64,000 nucleotides of DNA, from contig NZ_AP022579.1 in assembly GCF_010731295.1 (NCBI RefSeq), forward strand, positions 1,178,001 through 1,242,000. Reading direction: 5' to 3'. Below the pieces are notes generated by a model. That model saw nothing but the letters and a program-made list of their open reading frames with translations, was not told where the DNA came from and ran no database searches. Each line of letters opens with the position of its first letter. Positions within the stretch are counted from its first letter, which is position 1. The translations under genes were made by a program, and so were the position numbers. The stretch is from Mycolicibacterium boenickei (lineage in GTDB: Bacteria > Actinomycetota > Actinomycetes > Mycobacteriales > Mycobacteriaceae). Below, piece by piece: positions 43,897 to 53,338 of this stretch.

Positions 43897-46536
43897 GTGG
43901 ATGCACATGATCCGAGCGTCGGAGAACATGCGCGTCCGACCGTGACTCGGGCGTCTCGCACATCGATCGAGAGCTGGCCGCTGCGATGGAAGGTTGCGGC
44001 GACCCTGGTGTTGCCGATCCTGCTCGCGGCGACGTTCGGCGCTGTCCGTATCTACAGCGAGCTGTCGGCCGCGTCGCGGCTGAACGTGGCATCCGACAAC
44101 TCGGTGGTCGTCGTGCCTGCCGTCGAGCTGGTCGACCGGCTCGACGGACTGGCCTACGCCGCAGCCTCGGGCGCTCCGCTCGAGGAACCGCTGACACAGT
44201 TCGACGAGAGCGCCAAGGCCCTCGACACCCTGATCACGTCCGCCGAGTTCGATCCCACCGCCGCCGCACAGCTGACGGCCGCGACCTCGACCGCCAAGAC
44301 CCTGCGCGACGACATCAAATCCGGACCGCTCCCCCAGCGGGTGATCGCCGACCGTGCGGCCAACGTGGCATCCGGCGTGGTCTCCGCGATCGCGACGACC
44401 ACCGGAACCGTCGACGACCGCGTCGTGCGGCCGCTCGCCGACCAACTCGTGGACGCGCTCACGGCGCAACGCGCGCTGACGACGCAGCGGGTGCTGATCG
44501 CCAGCCCCGATTTCGCCGATTCCGACGACCTGCGCACCAAGGTGGCGGACGCGGCAGGCGCAGAAGCAGCAGCCATCGACCGGCTCAGCCGGCTGACGCC
44601 CACGGATGAAACCGCGGCGTTGTCCAAGGAATCCGACGTTCGTCGCGGCACCTACACGCAGCCGTCCACCGACAACGTGCGCACACCGGCCTTCACCGAG
44701 GCGATGCGGGCCAGCGTCGACCAGTACCGCGCGATGACGCAACGCCTGTCCGCCGACCTCGACGGCACGCTGCACCACCGCGCCAACATCTTGCGTTCGG
44801 ACGCCCTGCGTGACACCGCGATCATCCTCGGCGCCGTGCTTGCCGCCCTCGTCTTCGCCCTGGCGGTCGGCCGCTCGTTGATCCGGTCGATCGGCCGGCT
44901 GCGCCAGGGAGCGCTGCAGGTCGCGCAGGTCGAGCTACCTGAGGAGATCGAACGCCTCAGCAAGGGCGGCGGCATGCCGGAGATCCAGACGCTGCCGTTC
45001 CGGACCAACGAAGAAGTGGGTCAGCTCGCCCGCGCGATCGACGACATCCACTCCCAAGCCGTCCGCCTCGCCAGCGAGCACGGGGTCCGCCTGCAGATCG
45101 GCGACATGTTCGAGACCCTGTCGCGCCGAAGCCGGTCACTGGTCGAAGAGCAATTGGCCCTCATCGAGACCCTCGAGCTCGACGAAGAAGATCCGGTCCG
45201 TCTCGATCACCTCTTCCGACTCGATCACCTCGCGACGCGCATGCGCCGCAACGGCGACAACCTGCTGGTCCTCGCCGACACCGTGGAACGCCACCGTGCC
45301 GCGGCCCCCGTCGCACTGCCCGACATGCTGCGCGCCGCGATGTCCGAGGTCGAGGAGTACCGACGAGTGCAGGTCGGGCACATGGCCGACGTCTCGATCG
45401 CCGGCTCCGCCGCAAGCGACATCGGCCACCTGATCGCCGAGCTGCTCGACAACGCCCTGCGGTACTCGCCGCCGGACTCGCCGGTGATCGTGACGGTCGG
45501 GCGCGCGGTCGACGCCGGCCTGCTGGTCGAGGTGGCCGACCGTGGACTGGGCATGTCCAAGGACGACTTGACCGCCGCGAACGAGCGGCTCGCGCTCGGT
45601 GGCGAGGTCACATCCGAAACCGCGAAGCGAATGGGTCTTTTCGTGGTCGGCCGACTGGCCCGACGACATGAGGCCACGGTGCGGCTGCGGACCACCTCGG
45701 CACTGACCGACCGGCCTGGCGTGACGGCGAGCGTGCACCTGCCGGGCACGCTGGTCACGCCCCTCGGCGTTGGCGAAACCCTGGACGATCTGCGCAACGG
45801 CTCGTTCACCGAACCCTCGCCACGGACTGCTCCCGACGGGCGGGGTCCGCACACCAGCGCCGGCATCGGGGCACTGGCCGCGACCAACGGCTCGCCCGGC
45901 GCGCCGCCGGCGCAGCCCGAACGCGGACCGGAGGCTGCGGCCCGGTCGACCGCCAGCGGGCTGCCGAAACGGTCGCCAGGTGCCAGCGGTGTGACCGGTA
46001 TCCCGGCGCCGGTGAACGGGCTGACCGCCCCGGCCCCCGAAGAGCCCGAACGCCCGCAACGCGGAAACCCGCTCTCCTACTTCACCTCGGGCAATGCCGG
46101 TTCGGGCGAACCGGACACCTCCACGCCGCAGAGCCAGGAACCCGAGCCGAGCACCGAATCCGAGCCACGGCGCATCGAGGCGGAGAGTTTGGAGAGCGCG
46201 CCGATCTTCGAGCGGATGGCCTCCGAGTGGCTGATGGATCCGACCACGCCGGAATCGCGCAGCCGGGTCTGGGCCAGCTCCGCCGACGCCAGCTGGGAAG
46301 CCGCGGCGAAAGCCGCGGACCAGGAACCCAAGCGGCACACCGCATCCGGGCTGCCGATTCGCGAACGTGGCGCGCGTCTGGTGCCGGATGAGGCAAGATC
46401 GGACACCCAGGCCAGAGCCGACGGCGCCAACGATCCCGCCGCCATCCGCGACATCCTGAGCCGCCAGCTGGCCGGCGTACGCAGGGGCCGAGCCGAAACC
46501 GATGCAGCACACAGCCGAATCGAAGGAGATCGATGA
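43897..46536 (+). CDS. conservon sensor histidine kinase-like protein
   Basis: The protein is about 879 residues with TM1 ([18 protein letters not shown]), an extracytoplasmic nitrate-sensor-like helical region (about 50-310), TM2 ([18 protein letters not shown]), a HAMP-like segment, a dimerisation region ([27 protein letters not shown]), an HATPase domain with N-box [16 protein letters not shown] and G-boxes, and a long Pro-rich tail. It corresponds to CvnA in Streptomyces and to the kinase of the mycobacterial mfp operon. GTG at 43879 is an alternative start. Its stop overlaps the next start by 4 bp. Confidence 0.88.
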   Translation: MDAHDPSVGEHARPTVTRASRTSIESWPLRWKVAATLVLPILLAATFGAVRIYSELSAASRLNVASDNSVVVVPAVELVDRLDGLAYAAASGAPLEEPLTQFDESAKALDTLITSAEFDPTAAAQLTAATSTAKTLRDDIKSGPLPQRVIADRAANVASGVVSAIATTTGTVDDRVVRPLADQLVDALTAQRALTTQRVLIASPDFADSDDLRTKVADAAGAEAAAIDRLSRLTPTDETAALSKESDVRRGTYTQPSTDNVRTPAFTEAMRASVDQYRAMTQRLSADLDGTLHHRANILRSDALRDTAIILGAVLAALVFALAVGRSLIRSIGRLRQGALQVAQVELPEEIERLSKGGGMPEIQTLPFRTNEEVGQLARAIDDIHSQAVRLASEHGVRLQIGDMFETLSRRSRSLVEEQLALIETLELDEEDPVRLDHLFRLDHLATRMRRNGDNLLVLADTVERHRAAAPVALPDMLRAAMSEVEEYRRVQVGHMADVSIAGSAASDIGHLIAELLDNALRYSPPDSPVIVTVGRAVDAGLLVEVADRGLGMSKDDLTAANERLALGGEVTSETAKRMGLFVVGRLARRHEATVRLRTTSALTDRPGVTASVHLPGTLVTPLGVGETLDDLRNGSFTEPSPRTAPDGRGPHTSAGIGALAATNGSPGAPPAQPERGPEAAARSTASGLPKRSPGASGVTGIPAPVNGLTAPAPEEPERPQRGNPLSYFTSGNAGSGEPDTSTPQSQEPEPSTESEPRRIEAESLESAPIFERMASEWLMDPTTPESRSRVWASSADASWEAAAKAADQEPKRHTASGLPIRERGARLVPDEARSDTQARADGANDPAAIRDILSRQLAGVRRGRAETDAAHSRIEGDR

Positions 46537-46988
46537 ACACCGGCACGCAACCACATGAACGGTCCGCGGGGTCTGCTGCAACACCGTCCGGGACCTCCGG
46601 CACCCTCGACTGGTTCGTGTCCAACTTCGTCCGCGACGTGCCGGGTGTGTCCCACGCGATTCTGGTGTCGGCCGACGGTCTGCTGATGGCCTCGAACTCG
46701 CACCTTCCGTCCGATCGGGCCGAGCAACTGGCCGCGGTCACCTCCGGTCTGGCGAGCTTGTCCACCGGCGCCGCCCGGCTCTTCGAGGCCGGCAACGTAC
46801 GCCAGTCGATCGTCGAGATGGACGACGGTTTCCTGCTTTTGATGGGCGTCGGCAACGGTTCGTATCTGGCCACCCTGGCCTCGATCTCGTGCGACATCGG
46901 ACAGGTCGGGTACGAAATGGCGTTGCTGGTCGACCGGGTCGGCAAGACCGTCGAGGCGACGCCGCGCGGCACGCGTGGAGCTCGATGA
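46533..46988 (+). CDS. roadblock/LC7 domain protein of conservon
   Basis: The 151-residue roadblock-fold protein has [32 protein letters not shown] and [38 protein letters not shown]. In conservons (CvnB) it probably acts as GTPase regulator or scaffold. The start overlaps the kinase stop and its own stop overlaps the DUF742 start (ATGA), indicating one translation unit. Confidence 0.92.
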   Translation: MNTGTQPHERSAGSAATPSGTSGTLDWFVSNFVRDVPGVSHAILVSADGLLMASNSHLPSDRAEQLAAVTSGLASLSTGAARLFEAGNVRQSIVEMDDGFLLLMGVGNGSYLATLASISCDIGQVGYEMALLVDRVGKTVEATPRGTRGAR

Positions 46989-47362
46989 CCCTGAGCATGG
47001 ACAGACCCGAGCAGAAACGGGCCGCCAGTCGTGCGCGCCCGTACACCCTGACCGGCGGACGAACCCGGGCCCGGGTCGAGGTACCGATCGAAGCTCCGGT
47101 GGAGGCCCTGCTGTCAGCCGGTGAACTCGACTGCGCGCCGGGCGACATCCCCGCCGTCATCGTCCGGCTGTGTGACAGCCGGCCGTCGATCGCGGAGATC
47201 TCGGCGTACGCCGGTCTGCCCATCGGCGTGACCCGGGTGCTGGTGAGCGACCTGGTGGACAGCGGCCACCTTCGTGTTCACGCCACCCTGACCGACCGCT
47301 CGACCGTTGCAGAACGGCGCCTACTGATCGAAAGGACCCTCAGTGGCTTACGCGCACTCTGA
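46985..47362 (+). CDS. DUF742 protein of conservon
   Basis: The 125-residue protein has [14 protein letters not shown] and a winged-helix-like end ([32 protein letters not shown]), as in CvnC. The end overlaps the GTPase gene by 20 bp. DNA binding has not been shown for the family; a signalling adaptor role is assumed. Confidence 0.92.
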   Translation: MTLSMDRPEQKRAASRARPYTLTGGRTRARVEVPIEAPVEALLSAGELDCAPGDIPAVIVRLCDSRPSIAEISAYAGLPIGVTRVLVSDLVDSGHLRVHATLTDRSTVAERRLLIERTLSGLRAL

Positions 47363-47927
47363 CTCCGGCCCCACGGTGTCTTCGACGAAGATCGTGATTG
47401 CCGGCGGATTCGGCGTCGGCAAGACCACGTTCGTCGGCGCCGTGTCGGAGATCGTGCCGTTGCGCACCGAGGCACTCGTCACGAACGCCTCGCAGGGCCA
47501 CGACGACCTCGAGGCGATCCCCGGCAAGGAGACCACCACGGTCGCCATGGATTTCGGCCGGATCACGATCGCAGACGACCTGGTGCTGTACCTGTTCGGC
47601 ACTCCGGGGCAGCGGCGGTTCTGGTTCATGTGGGACGACCTGGTCCATGGTGCGATCGGCGCCGTGGTGCTCGTCGACACCCGCAGGCTCGAGGACAGCT
47701 TCGCGGCCGTCGACTTCTTCGAGGCCCGCAGCCTGCCGTTCCTGATCGCCGTCAACGAGTTCGACGACTCCCCGAAGTACAGCATCGACGAGCTGCGCGA
47801 GGCACTGTCGGTGTCCCCCAACGTACCCATCATCAATGTCGATGCACGGCAACGTGATTCGGCGAAGAACGCGTTGATCGCCATCACGTCGTTCGCGCTG
47901 GAACGTCTTCCGTCGTCAGCGTTCTAG
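47343..47927 (+). CDS. small GTPase/ATP-GTP-binding protein of conservon
   Basis: The 194-residue P-loop protein has Walker A GGFGVGKTTFVGA (residues 22-34), FGTPGQRRFWFMW (a G3-like motif with Gln) and VNEFDDSP as G4-like. It matches CvnD, or MfpB in M. smegmatis, where it works with the pentapeptide protein MfpA on DNA gyrase. No mfpA follows here. The start is GTG at 47343. Confidence 0.92.
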   Translation: MAYAHSDSGPTVSSTKIVIAGGFGVGKTTFVGAVSEIVPLRTEALVTNASQGHDDLEAIPGKETTTVAMDFGRITIADDLVLYLFGTPGQRRFWFMWDDLVHGAIGAVVLVDTRRLEDSFAAVDFFEARSLPFLIAVNEFDDSPKYSIDELREALSVSPNVPIINVDARQRDSAKNALIAITSFALERLPSSAF

Positions 47928-47968
47928 ATCCACCGTCCGCCAGTCTCACAGTCTCGAGGAAACCCGTC

Positions 47969-48757
47969 ATGAACCACCAAGTACATCACTTCGACATGGG
48001 CCTCTGGCTGCTGTTCCTGGCGTACATCGTCTCGGTGACCGGCTCGGTCGTCGGCCTGGCCTGCACCCGCTGCGGTGCCAGGGCAACCAGCGGACGCGAT
48101 CGCCTCCGCTGGCTGCTCATGGCCTCGATCGCCATTGGCGGGGTTGGCATCTGGCTCATGCACTTCATCGCGATGCTCGGCTTCGCGATCCCGAACAGCA
48201 CGGTCCGGTACCACCTCGGCTGGACGATCGCCTCGGCTGTGATCGCGATCGCCGCCGTCTTCGTCGGGCTGATCACCATCGGCCGCGAATTCGACCTGCG
48301 CCGACTGCTGGCCGGCGGCGTGATCACCGGCCTGGCGGTCGCGGTGATGCACTACACCGGCATGTGGGCGGTGCAGATGCAGGGCACCATGACCTACGAC
48401 ACCACCCTCGTCGTGCTCTCCTTCGTGATCGCCGTGGTCGCCGCGACCGCAGCGCTGTGGTTCACCCTGGTCCTCAAATCGCGCGGGCTCCGATTCGTGG
48501 CCGGCCTGGTGATGGGCGTCGCCGTCGTCGGCATGCACTACACCGGCATGGCCGCGGTCCGGGTGAGTGTCGATCACATGATGCCGGTTCCCGGTGGGCC
48601 CGAGGTGTTCTCGTTCCTGTTCCCGGTCTTCGTGATCGGCCTGCTCGCACTCGGCGTGCCGATCACCGCCGTCATGCTGGCTCCCGATCGCAACGCCGAG
48701 GAGAGCGAAGCCGAGTCGCGTCCGGTGGCCGCCACGGCCGGCGGCCGGCACCGGTAG
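47969..48757 (+). CDS. MHYT domain membrane sensor protein
   Basis: The 262-residue protein has about seven membrane helices and the three MHYT signatures: MHFIAMLGF, MHYTGMWAV and MHYTGMAAV. MHYT domains are thought to bind copper and sense a diatomic gas such as O2, CO or NO. No GGDEF/EAL output domain is attached; the C-terminus is only a short hydrophilic tail (ESEAESRPVAATAGGRHR). It follows the conservon GTPase by 41 bp on the same strand, so it is probably the fifth gene of that unit and may be its sensor input. Confidence 0.9.
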   Translation: MNHQVHHFDMGLWLLFLAYIVSVTGSVVGLACTRCGARATSGRDRLRWLLMASIAIGGVGIWLMHFIAMLGFAIPNSTVRYHLGWTIASAVIAIAAVFVGLITIGREFDLRRLLAGGVITGLAVAVMHYTGMWAVQMQGTMTYDTTLVVLSFVIAVVAATAALWFTLVLKSRGLRFVAGLVMGVAVVGMHYTGMAAVRVSVDHMMPVPGGPEVFSFLFPVFVIGLLALGVPITAVMLAPDRNAEESEAESRPVAATAGGRHR

Positions 48758-48758
48758 G

Positions 48759-49244
48759 TCAGGCGGCGAGGAGTTCGTCGATCTGGTTGATCGCCGAAGA
48801 AGCGCCCTCGACCACACCCATGTCCAGAACCTGCTGAAGTGCTTCGGCGGAGGCGTAGGTGCTGACGTAGACCGCCCGGGTGCCACCGTTGTGTTCGGCG
48901 AAGGTGTAGACGTTCTTCGACACCGGCAGCTCGGGGTTGGGGTTGAAATCCTCGTCGGCGAATCCCTCGTCGAACGAGAAGCTCGCCGGCTCGTCGACCG
49001 CGGTGATCTCCCAGTATCCCGCGTACTTCTCGCCCTCCGGGCCGGTCATGAAATAGGTGACGCGGCCGCCGGGTGCGAAGCTGTGGTCGACCACGGTCGC
49101 CGGGAAAGTCGGCGGCCCCCATACCTTCTCCAGCTGGCGCGGGTCGGCGTACACCTGCCAGACGCGCTGCACCGGCGCGGCGAAGTCCGCGGTGATCGTC
49201 AGCGTCAGGTTGTCGAGATCGTGTTTGACATCGGTCACGGGCAT
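48759..49244 (-). CDS. SRPBCC/AHSA1 domain protein
   Basis: The 161-residue protein has an activator-of-Hsp90-like lipid-binding fold: LTITADFAAPVQRVWQVYADPRQLEKVWGPPTFPATVVDHSFAPGGRV and GYWEITAVDEPASFSFDEGFAD. AAGGAGGA precedes ATG 49244. It follows the ArsR gene by 2 bp and so forms an ArsR-SRPBCC operon, a common mycobacterial pairing. The ligand is unknown. Confidence 0.9.
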   Translation of the reverse strand: MPVTDVKHDLDNLTLTITADFAAPVQRVWQVYADPRQLEKVWGPPTFPATVVDHSFAPGGRVTYFMTGPEGEKYAGYWEITAVDEPASFSFDEGFADEDFNPNPELPVSKNVYTFAEHNGGTRAVYVSTYASAEALQQVLDMGVVEGASSAINQIDELLAA

Positions 49245-49246
49245 GG

Positions 49247-49588
49247 TCAGTCCTCCTTGGGATCGGATGCGATCAGTTCATCGATACGGGCGATGCGGCC
49301 ACGCCAAACCTGTTCCAGCTCAGTCAACATGGACGCCACCGACCGCACTGCCTCCACGTCACCGCTGGCCAGCTGCTCACGACCGTTGCGCCGCTTGATG
49401 ATCAGCCCGGCCTTCTCCAGCACGGCGACGTGCTTCTGCACTGCCGCGAAGCTCATGTCGTACTTCGCCGCGAGCACCGAGACCGAGTGTTCACCGGCCA
49501 GGACCCGGCGCATGATGTCCCGCCTGGTCCGATCGGCGAGCGCGTGAAACAGGGCATCCGCCCGGTCCTCATCGCTCTCGGTCACCAC
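49247..49588 (-). CDS. ArsR/SmtB family transcriptional regulator
   Basis: The 113-residue winged HTH protein has DALFHALADRTRRDIMRRVLAGEHSVSVLAAKYDMSFAAVQKHVAVLEKAGLI, which is the ArsR DNA-binding region. The classical metal Cys ligands are missing, so it belongs to the non-metal subgroup that pairs with SRPBCC genes. GTG at 49588 or 49585 are both possible starts; the nearby dyad would overlap the promoter. Confidence 0.88.
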   Translation of the reverse strand: MVTESDEDRADALFHALADRTRRDIMRRVLAGEHSVSVLAAKYDMSFAAVQKHVAVLEKAGLIIKRRNGREQLASGDVEAVRSVASMLTELEQVWRGRIARIDELIASDPKED

Positions 49589-49594
49589 TCCAAT

Positions 49595-49614
49595 ATACAA
49601 CCGATTGGTTGTAT
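49595..49614. promoter_or_regulatory. ArsR operator dyad
   Basis: ATACAACC-GATT-GGTTGTAT has perfect 8-bp arms and a 4-bp centre, directly upstream of the ArsR start. This shape is usual for autoregulatory ArsR operators of the SRPBCC-linked type. Confidence 0.75.
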
Positions 49615-49635
49615 GTTGTCAAGAGTGTTCGCGGG

Positions 49636-50058
49636 TCAACCCCAGTACGAGAAGTTGCACACCGGGTTCACCTCGGTCTTGAACGACACGAGTTTGTCGC
49701 CATCCATCATGATCGTGCAGGTCAGTGCGGTACTCCCGCCGTCCGCGGCAACCTCCGATTCGAGCTCGTCGTAGACGGGGTACTGCTTCTCCCACGGCAG
49801 CGTCACATTCGTCTCGGTCTGCTCCGCGCCGCCGTTGATCCGGTAGCGAATGGTCACCGGAGCGCTGCCACCGGTGACCTTCATGACGGCTGTGCCTACC
49901 GGTGGGCCGGTCGGCTCGGACACCTCGGGAGACTCCGATGCCGCGGCGCTCGTCGTCATCGCCACCGGTGTTCCCGTAGTCGTGGTGCACCCTGTGGCCG
50001 CCGCGGCAACCAACACAGCACCGACACTCGCCCATTTGAGTCCGCTGCGTCCACGCAT
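49636..50058 (-). CDS. lipoprotein with MmpS-like domain
   Basis: The 140-residue precursor has a signal with lipobox AATGC (Cys about residue 24) and a Thr/Ser-rich linker. A beta-sandwich domain resembling MmpS follows: VMKVTGGSAPVTIRYRIN, TNVTLPWEKQYP and ALTCTIMMDGD, with a Cys pair. MmpS proteins normally have a membrane helix rather than a lipid anchor, and no mmpL is adjacent. It starts with ATG 50058, divergent from the lipase gene. Confidence 0.8.
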   Translation of the reverse strand: MRGRSGLKWASVGAVLVAAAATGCTTTTGTPVAMTTSAAASESPEVSEPTGPPVGTAVMKVTGGSAPVTIRYRINGGAEQTETNVTLPWEKQYPVYDELESEVAADGGSTALTCTIMMDGDKLVSFKTEVNPVCNFSYWG

Positions 50059-50106
50059 ACCTGAGACTACGACGGAGTGTCACCTTGGTCGCCAAAACGC
50101 CATGCC

Positions 50107-50122
50107 GACATCAGCCGATGTC
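50107..50122. promoter_or_regulatory. candidate operator and adjacent minus-10 for the exported lipase
   Basis: GACATC-AGCC-GATGTC is a perfect 6-bp inverted repeat in the divergent region. It is followed immediately by TATATT (50124-50129), a good minus-10 for the plus strand, about 85 bp before the lipase start. Confidence 0.45.
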
Positions 50123-50214
50123 ATATATTGACCCCGCGTGTGTTCGCGACGGCTGGCATTCCCGCCACCGGCAGCTCCGAACACCATCGCGGAATGTCAA
50201 GGGGGACATCGGTA

Positions 50215-52074
50215 ATGGTGAACAGTTCGTGCTGCCCGGAGAACGCCAGACGCATACCGCTGCGGTACGGCCTGTCGGTCGTGGCCATCGGCATCGGCCT
50301 CGCGGGCGTCAGTGCGCACCCCGTGGCATGGGCGGATCCCGGCACCACAGGTTCATCGAGCTCGTCGACGTCGTCGGCCTCATCGGGCCAGACCGCGAAT
50401 CGCTCGACCGCGGGAACCGGCCATGGGCCCAAGAAACCTGCCGGCCGGCGCAGCACAGGGCCGAAGCGGCCGTCGTCACCCACGAAGACCAACGCGTCCG
50501 AGACCGCCGACAAAGCTGACAAGACAGCTCCCGGCACCACCGCGGACGACGGCAACAACACCCCCGCCGCCCAGCCGAATTCGGCAGCGCCGCAGCTCGA
50601 GTCGATTGCCGACATCGTGCGCGGGAAGCTCCGCGCCATCAAGCCAGCCGGGCCAGCACGGGCCGAGGACACCGAACCGGCCAAGTCCGACTTCTCACCC
50701 CGGGCCACCGCGAGGCGCCTCGTGGCGGTCGCCCCCTCGGCGACGCCCGAACCCGAGGAGATCCGTTCCGCGATCTCGGCGGTCACGAGCAAGATCGACC
50801 TGCCGGCGAGCAAGGCCGCGCACCCACGGATCACGGCCGTCTTCCAGGCAGCCCCGAAGTCCGCGGTGAGCACCGTTCCGCTCACCGCCAAGGTCGCCGC
50901 GGTATCCAGCACCACCGAGACCACTCCGAAACCCCCGGAGCCGTTGTCGCCGATCGCCAAGATCGCCGAACTGCCCGGCCGCATCGTCAACACGGTGCTG
51001 CAGGTGCTCGACATCACCGTCTCGGCCAACGGGCCGAAGAGCCCGATCGATTTCGCGCCTGTCAACAACGCCCTCTTCGCGGCGTTCCGCGAGATCGAAG
51101 GGCAGCTGGGCCTGACCAAAACGCCTGCCGCGCAACCGGTACCGCCGACGATGACCTACAACGGGCCCACCACCGGCAAGACCCCGACGGTGTCACAGTT
51201 CCTCAACGCCGCGACCGCCGCATACGTGTGGGGCGGCACCCCGGGCGACCTGAAACCTTTCGTGGTCGACGGCAAACAGATGGAATCCACCAACGTGCTC
51301 ACCGGCATGTCCGGCAAGGCGTGGGTGACGCCGGAGGGCCAGATCATCATCGCCTACCAGGGCACGACGGGTGGCACGAACCTGCTGCACAACCCGCTGA
51401 TCGCGATCTCCCAGGTGATCGCGGACACCCAGGTGATCTTCACCGACACCCCGCCCCAGGCCTTCTTCGACGCAGTGGACTTCGAGCAGGAGGTAGAGGC
51501 CGCGGCCATCGCGCAGGGCTACCGCAAGGAAGACATCTTCGTCACCGGCCACTCACTCGGCGGATGGGAAGCCGCATACGTGGCACAACAGACGGGCCTG
51601 GGGGGCATCGGTTTCGAGAGCCCCGGCCTCAACACCACGGTGCCGGGCAACGGAGCCGATTCCGGGTTCGTCAACGTCCTCACCTACGGCGACACCGCGG
51701 CCTACTTCTCCACCGACCTGCCCGGACTGCAGCCGTTCATGCCCGAGTACGTGCCCGGCGGAGGCAGCAAGCCGCACTACGGCGCGATCGTGATGATCGG
51801 CAACCCCGACGCCGCCCTCCCCCTGATGAACTCGGCGGCACTGCTGAACACCGGACCGATCGGCGGCGCCATCTTCGTCGTCGACATCCTGGTGAACTTC
51901 CTGCAGTACCACCTGCCCGGCATCCAGGCGTACCACCTGGGCGTCGACCCCGACCCCGGCGTGGTGCCGTGGTTGGGCAACGCATCGGGGCCGGTGAACG
52001 CCGACTACGCCGACATGACGATTCCGGAGCTGCAAAAGGCGGCGTCGGATGCGGGGACGCTGATCAGGCCGTGA
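50215..52074 (+). CDS. large exported lipase/esterase
   Basis: The 619-residue precursor has a signal (LSVVAIGIGLAGVSAHPVAWA), a Ser/Thr/Pro/Lys-rich stretch of about 100 residues and a helical pre-domain. A lipase domain then carries the nucleophile GHSLGG (about residue 448) and an oxyanion-type AYQGTTGG. This resembles the long exported lipases of rapidly growing mycobacteria. ATG 50215 follows AAGGGGG. Candidate acid and His residues lie in YGDTAAY and KPHYGA but are uncertain. Confidence 0.85.
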   Translation: MVNSSCCPENARRIPLRYGLSVVAIGIGLAGVSAHPVAWADPGTTGSSSSSTSSASSGQTANRSTAGTGHGPKKPAGRRSTGPKRPSSPTKTNASETADKADKTAPGTTADDGNNTPAAQPNSAAPQLESIADIVRGKLRAIKPAGPARAEDTEPAKSDFSPRATARRLVAVAPSATPEPEEIRSAISAVTSKIDLPASKAAHPRITAVFQAAPKSAVSTVPLTAKVAAVSSTTETTPKPPEPLSPIAKIAELPGRIVNTVLQVLDITVSANGPKSPIDFAPVNNALFAAFREIEGQLGLTKTPAAQPVPPTMTYNGPTTGKTPTVSQFLNAATAAYVWGGTPGDLKPFVVDGKQMESTNVLTGMSGKAWVTPEGQIIIAYQGTTGGTNLLHNPLIAISQVIADTQVIFTDTPPQAFFDAVDFEQEVEAAAIAQGYRKEDIFVTGHSLGGWEAAYVAQQTGLGGIGFESPGLNTTVPGNGADSGFVNVLTYGDTAAYFSTDLPGLQPFMPEYVPGGGSKPHYGAIVMIGNPDAALPLMNSAALLNTGPIGGAIFVVDILVNFLQYHLPGIQAYHLGVDPDPGVVPWLGNASGPVNADYADMTIPELQKAASDAGTLIRP

Positions 52075-52089
52075 GCGGCGCGCCGGTGG

Positions 52090-52506
52090 TCAGGCAGAAG
52101 CGGACTCTCGCTGAATCTGTTCCGCGGCTTCCTGTTTGATCTGGTCGAACTGTGCGGCCATGGCCTCGGCCAGGGCGGTGGCGCCGGACAGTGGCCGGAC
52201 CATCACCATGAAGTCGTCGATCTTGCCGTCGGCGTCGTGGTGCAGGAAGTCGCATCCGGTGATCTTCTTTCCGTCCACCGTGGCCTCGAAGACCAGCGCA
52301 TGGTCGTGACCGTCGGCATCGGCGATCTCGCGGATGTACCGGAAATCCTTGAACACCCGCATGACCCCGCGCAGGATCGCCGCGGTGATCGGCTTGCCCG
52401 GATACGGCTTGAACGCCACGGGACTGGTGAACACCACATTGTCGGCCAGCAGTGCCTCCATCGCGGCCTCGTCACGGGCCTCCACGGCTTCCCGGAACGG
52501 ATGCAT
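52090..52506 (-). CDS. SnoaL/NTF2-like protein
   Basis: The 138-residue protein has FREAVEARDEAAMEALLADNVVFTSPVAFKPYPGKPITAAIL and FLHHDADGKIDDFMVMVRP, a common nuclear-transport-factor fold. GGAGG lies just before ATG 52506. It is divergent from the PadR gene and probably regulated by it. No catalytic residues are assignable. Confidence 0.83.
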   Translation of the reverse strand: MHPFREAVEARDEAAMEALLADNVVFTSPVAFKPYPGKPITAAILRGVMRVFKDFRYIREIADADGHDHALVFEATVDGKKITGCDFLHHDADGKIDDFMVMVRPLSGATALAEAMAAQFDQIKQEAAEQIQRESASA

Positions 52507-52540
52507 CTGAACCTCCATCACCCAACTCAATCGATTAGCG

Positions 52541-52604
52541 CGATGCTAGGCGCGGCCAGTTCCCATAGTCAACATTTTGATTAATCACTTCGCTGCTAGC
52601 ATCG
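52541..52604. promoter_or_regulatory. symmetric divergent promoter region with inverted minus-10 elements
   Basis: CGATGCTAG (52541-52549) and CTAGCATCG (52596-52604) are perfect 9-bp arms 46 bp apart. Each contains TAGCAT oriented outward as a minus-10. For the plus strand the T at 52602 lies seven bases before the PadR ATG, so that mRNA is probably leaderless; the other strand gets a leader of about 30 bases with a Shine-Dalgarno. The arms may also be PadR sites. Confidence 0.6.
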
Positions 52605-52608
52605 GCCC

Positions 52609-53184
52609 ATGGCGCTACGCGACGCAGTCCTGGCCGCGCTCCTCGACGGCGAGGCATCGGGCTATGACCTGGCCAAAGGGTTCGACGCGTCCGTGGCCAA
52701 CTTCTGGATGGCGACGCCCCAGCAGCTCTACCGCGAGCTGGACCGGATGGCCGCCGATGGGTTGATCGCCGCGCGACTCGTCGAACAGGACCGCCGGCCG
52801 AACAAGCGCCTGTTCTCATTGACCGACGCGGGCCGGCAGGCATTGCTCGAGTTCTCCGAGACACCGCCGAAACCCGGCGCGATTCGCGAGGACCTGCTGG
52901 TGCAGATCCAGGCGGTGGATTCCGGCAACATCGGGGCAGTCCGCGACGCGTTGGCCGAACGTCTGCAGTGGGCCACCGCAAAACTCGCGCGTTACCGGCG
53001 CACGCAGGACCACCTCCTGGCGGGGCGTACCGAAGATGCCTACCTGGCCGAGGCCGAGCGCGTCGGCCCCTACCTGACCTTGCTGCGCGGAATCCAGTTC
53101 GAAGAAGAGAACGTCGCCTGGGCAGGCCGGGCACTCGCCGTCATCGAACAGCGCCTGGCCGCGGCGGGCCCGCCGCTTCGATGA
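52609..53184 (+). CDS. PadR family transcriptional regulator
   Basis: The 191-residue protein has the PadR winged helix (LRDAVLAALLDGEASGYDLAKGFDASVANFWMATPQQLYRELDRMAADGLI) and a C-terminal helical dimerisation domain with LRGIQFEEENVAWAGRAL. It is divergent from the SnoaL-like gene. Confidence 0.9.
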   Translation: MALRDAVLAALLDGEASGYDLAKGFDASVANFWMATPQQLYRELDRMAADGLIAARLVEQDRRPNKRLFSLTDAGRQALLEFSETPPKPGAIREDLLVQIQAVDSGNIGAVRDALAERLQWATAKLARYRRTQDHLLAGRTEDAYLAEAERVGPYLTLLRGIQFEEENVAWAGRALAVIEQRLAAAGPPLR

Positions 53185-53338
53185 CCGTGTCCTGCGGCTC
53201 GGTGACCCACGCGCTGAACATACGGAGGCCCGGCACGGTGCGAACCATATCTGCCGGTTTTACGCGTAGCGCCGGCCAGACGTTAGTGTGCTTTCGTCGG
53301 CTTCAGCGAACAGGCCGATAGAAAAGTTGAGCAGATTC

